Assembly (NCBI GenBank): GCA_902500995.1
Contig: CABVSR010000009.1
Span: 1-64,000 of the forward strand
Source of the DNA: an uncultured Nitrospira sp.
GTDB taxonomy: Bacteria > Nitrospirota > Nitrospiria > Nitrospirales > Nitrospiraceae
Length of the DNA stretch: 64,000 nucleotides
Direction: 5' to 3'
Shown here: positions 63,600 through 64,000 of the stretch, piece after piece
Position numbering within the stretch: the first letter of the stretch is position 1
Layout of the letters: each line of letters begins with the position of its first letter
Position numbers and translations under genes: made by a program
Notes under the pieces: model-generated
Databases searched by the model: none
Told to the model about the DNA's origin: nothing
The model's input: the letters and a program-made list of their open reading frames with translations, nothing else

Positions 63600-64000
63600 A
63601 TGACGCGGAAACAGCAGCGTTTGGCCGAAAAGCCCATTCATCTCCTGACGCTCGCCCCGGACAAGGGTGAGAAGGGGGCGGTGAATCCGTTCGCGCCTTC
63701 GCCGTTGCGCGCGGCGATCGGCAAGGTGTTCGTCAAGCTCGAAGACATGACCGAACGGTTCGAGGATTGGTGCCAGTACGGCAACTCTGAGGACCGGACG
63801 GAGCAGCCCATCGGACAACGGGTCTCGAAATGGTTGGGCGCTCCTGTCGCGCGCCATATCGAGCATGAAGTCCAAGCGGAACAGGGGTTGGTTCCCCATC
63901 GCCGGTGGGATGGTGCCGTCGGTGATCTCATTTTCCGGTTGCGCGACCGTGCGGGGTTTCTGCAGCGTGCCTTGGCTGCTCAGGCGCGTGAGCTCAAGGA
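63600..64000 (+). CDS. Start of an unknown protein cut by the right edge
   Basis: An open frame begins at ATG 63600 and continues to the window end, 133 residues: KQQRLAEKPIHLLTLAPDKG, FAPSPLRAAIGKVFVKLEDM and HIEHEVQAEQGLVPHRRW are visible. It is polar, without signal peptide. The ribosome site is weak. An in-frame TGA at 63567-63569, with no start codon in between, rules out an upstream start. I recognise no family. Confidence 0.55.
   Translation, partial: MTRKQQRLAEKPIHLLTLAPDKGEKGAVNPFAPSPLRAAIGKVFVKLEDMTERFEDWCQYGNSEDRTEQPIGQRVSKWLGAPVARHIEHEVQAEQGLVPHRRWDGAVGDLIFRLRDRAGFLQRALAAQARELK

Overview
The window is about 64 kb of GC-rich bacterial chromosome that includes the replication origin. 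Compact operons on both strands, a dnaA-dnaN-gyrB-gyrA block, an inorganic-carbon uptake (DAB) operon, many stand-alone redox and stress genes and a dispersed palindromic repeat family suggest a chemolithoautotroph of the Nitrospira type (phylum Nitrospirota). This is an inference from gene content and codon style; no rRNA or other taxonomic marker is present.

Layout. 1-8.3 kb (mostly minus strand): the end of a WD40-repeat protein, then nitroreductase, OsmC, Spy/CpxP-like, ABM monooxygenase, CDGSH, SnoaL-like, STAS and DoxX genes. Next come a sigma-54 activator facing a good -24/-12 site and a cytoplasmic trypsin-like protease. 8.5-13.6 kb: a three-gene ABC-2 efflux system (HlyD-like adaptor, RbbA-type double ATPase-permease fusion, second permease). 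13.7-19.5 kb: small redox genes, including FMN reductase, FNR-like flavoprotein, a 37-residue CDGSH protein, VOC proteins, DUF5069, a DsbA-like protein and pirin. 19.7-30.4 kb: smpB, dciA (helicase loader), gyrA, gyrB, dnaN, dnaA, the oriC region with DnaA boxes, and a DsrEFH/TusBCD-like trio. 30.5-35.4 kb: hisS, a tandem ThyX-like protein, a TPR protein and a VapBC-type toxin-antitoxin pair.

35.5-45.1 kb: two palindromic repeats, then a minus-strand DAB operon. In transcription order it has a NuoL-like DabB, an extra proton-channel-like subunit, DabA with the full C-x-D...H-x14-C metal site, and a PII-like regulator. A terminator-like hairpin lies in its leader. DUF2294 and selO are on the opposite strand. 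45.3-48.6 kb: a 1084-residue uncharacterised membrane protein with a large, probably extracytoplasmic domain, the largest unexplained gene here. 48.7-58.4 kb: alpha/beta hydrolases, a methyltransferase, a HugZ-like protein, a decayed Phd/PIN toxin-antitoxin locus, a SYLF protein, ettA, and an operon of a patatin lipoprotein with two SDR proteins. 58.6-64 kb: cytochrome c, a DUF1295 membrane protein, a small lipoprotein, an HTH/zinc-ribbon regulator, the tldD-pmbA protease pair, and the start of a gene that leaves the window.

At least six elements of one palindromic repeat family (about 120-210 bp, with rules for their ends) lie between genes, often directly after stop codons. Three gene remnants (HAD hydrolase, PIN toxin, and possibly a 63-residue orphan) show ongoing decay. 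No tRNA, rRNA, CRISPR array or complete insertion sequence was seen.
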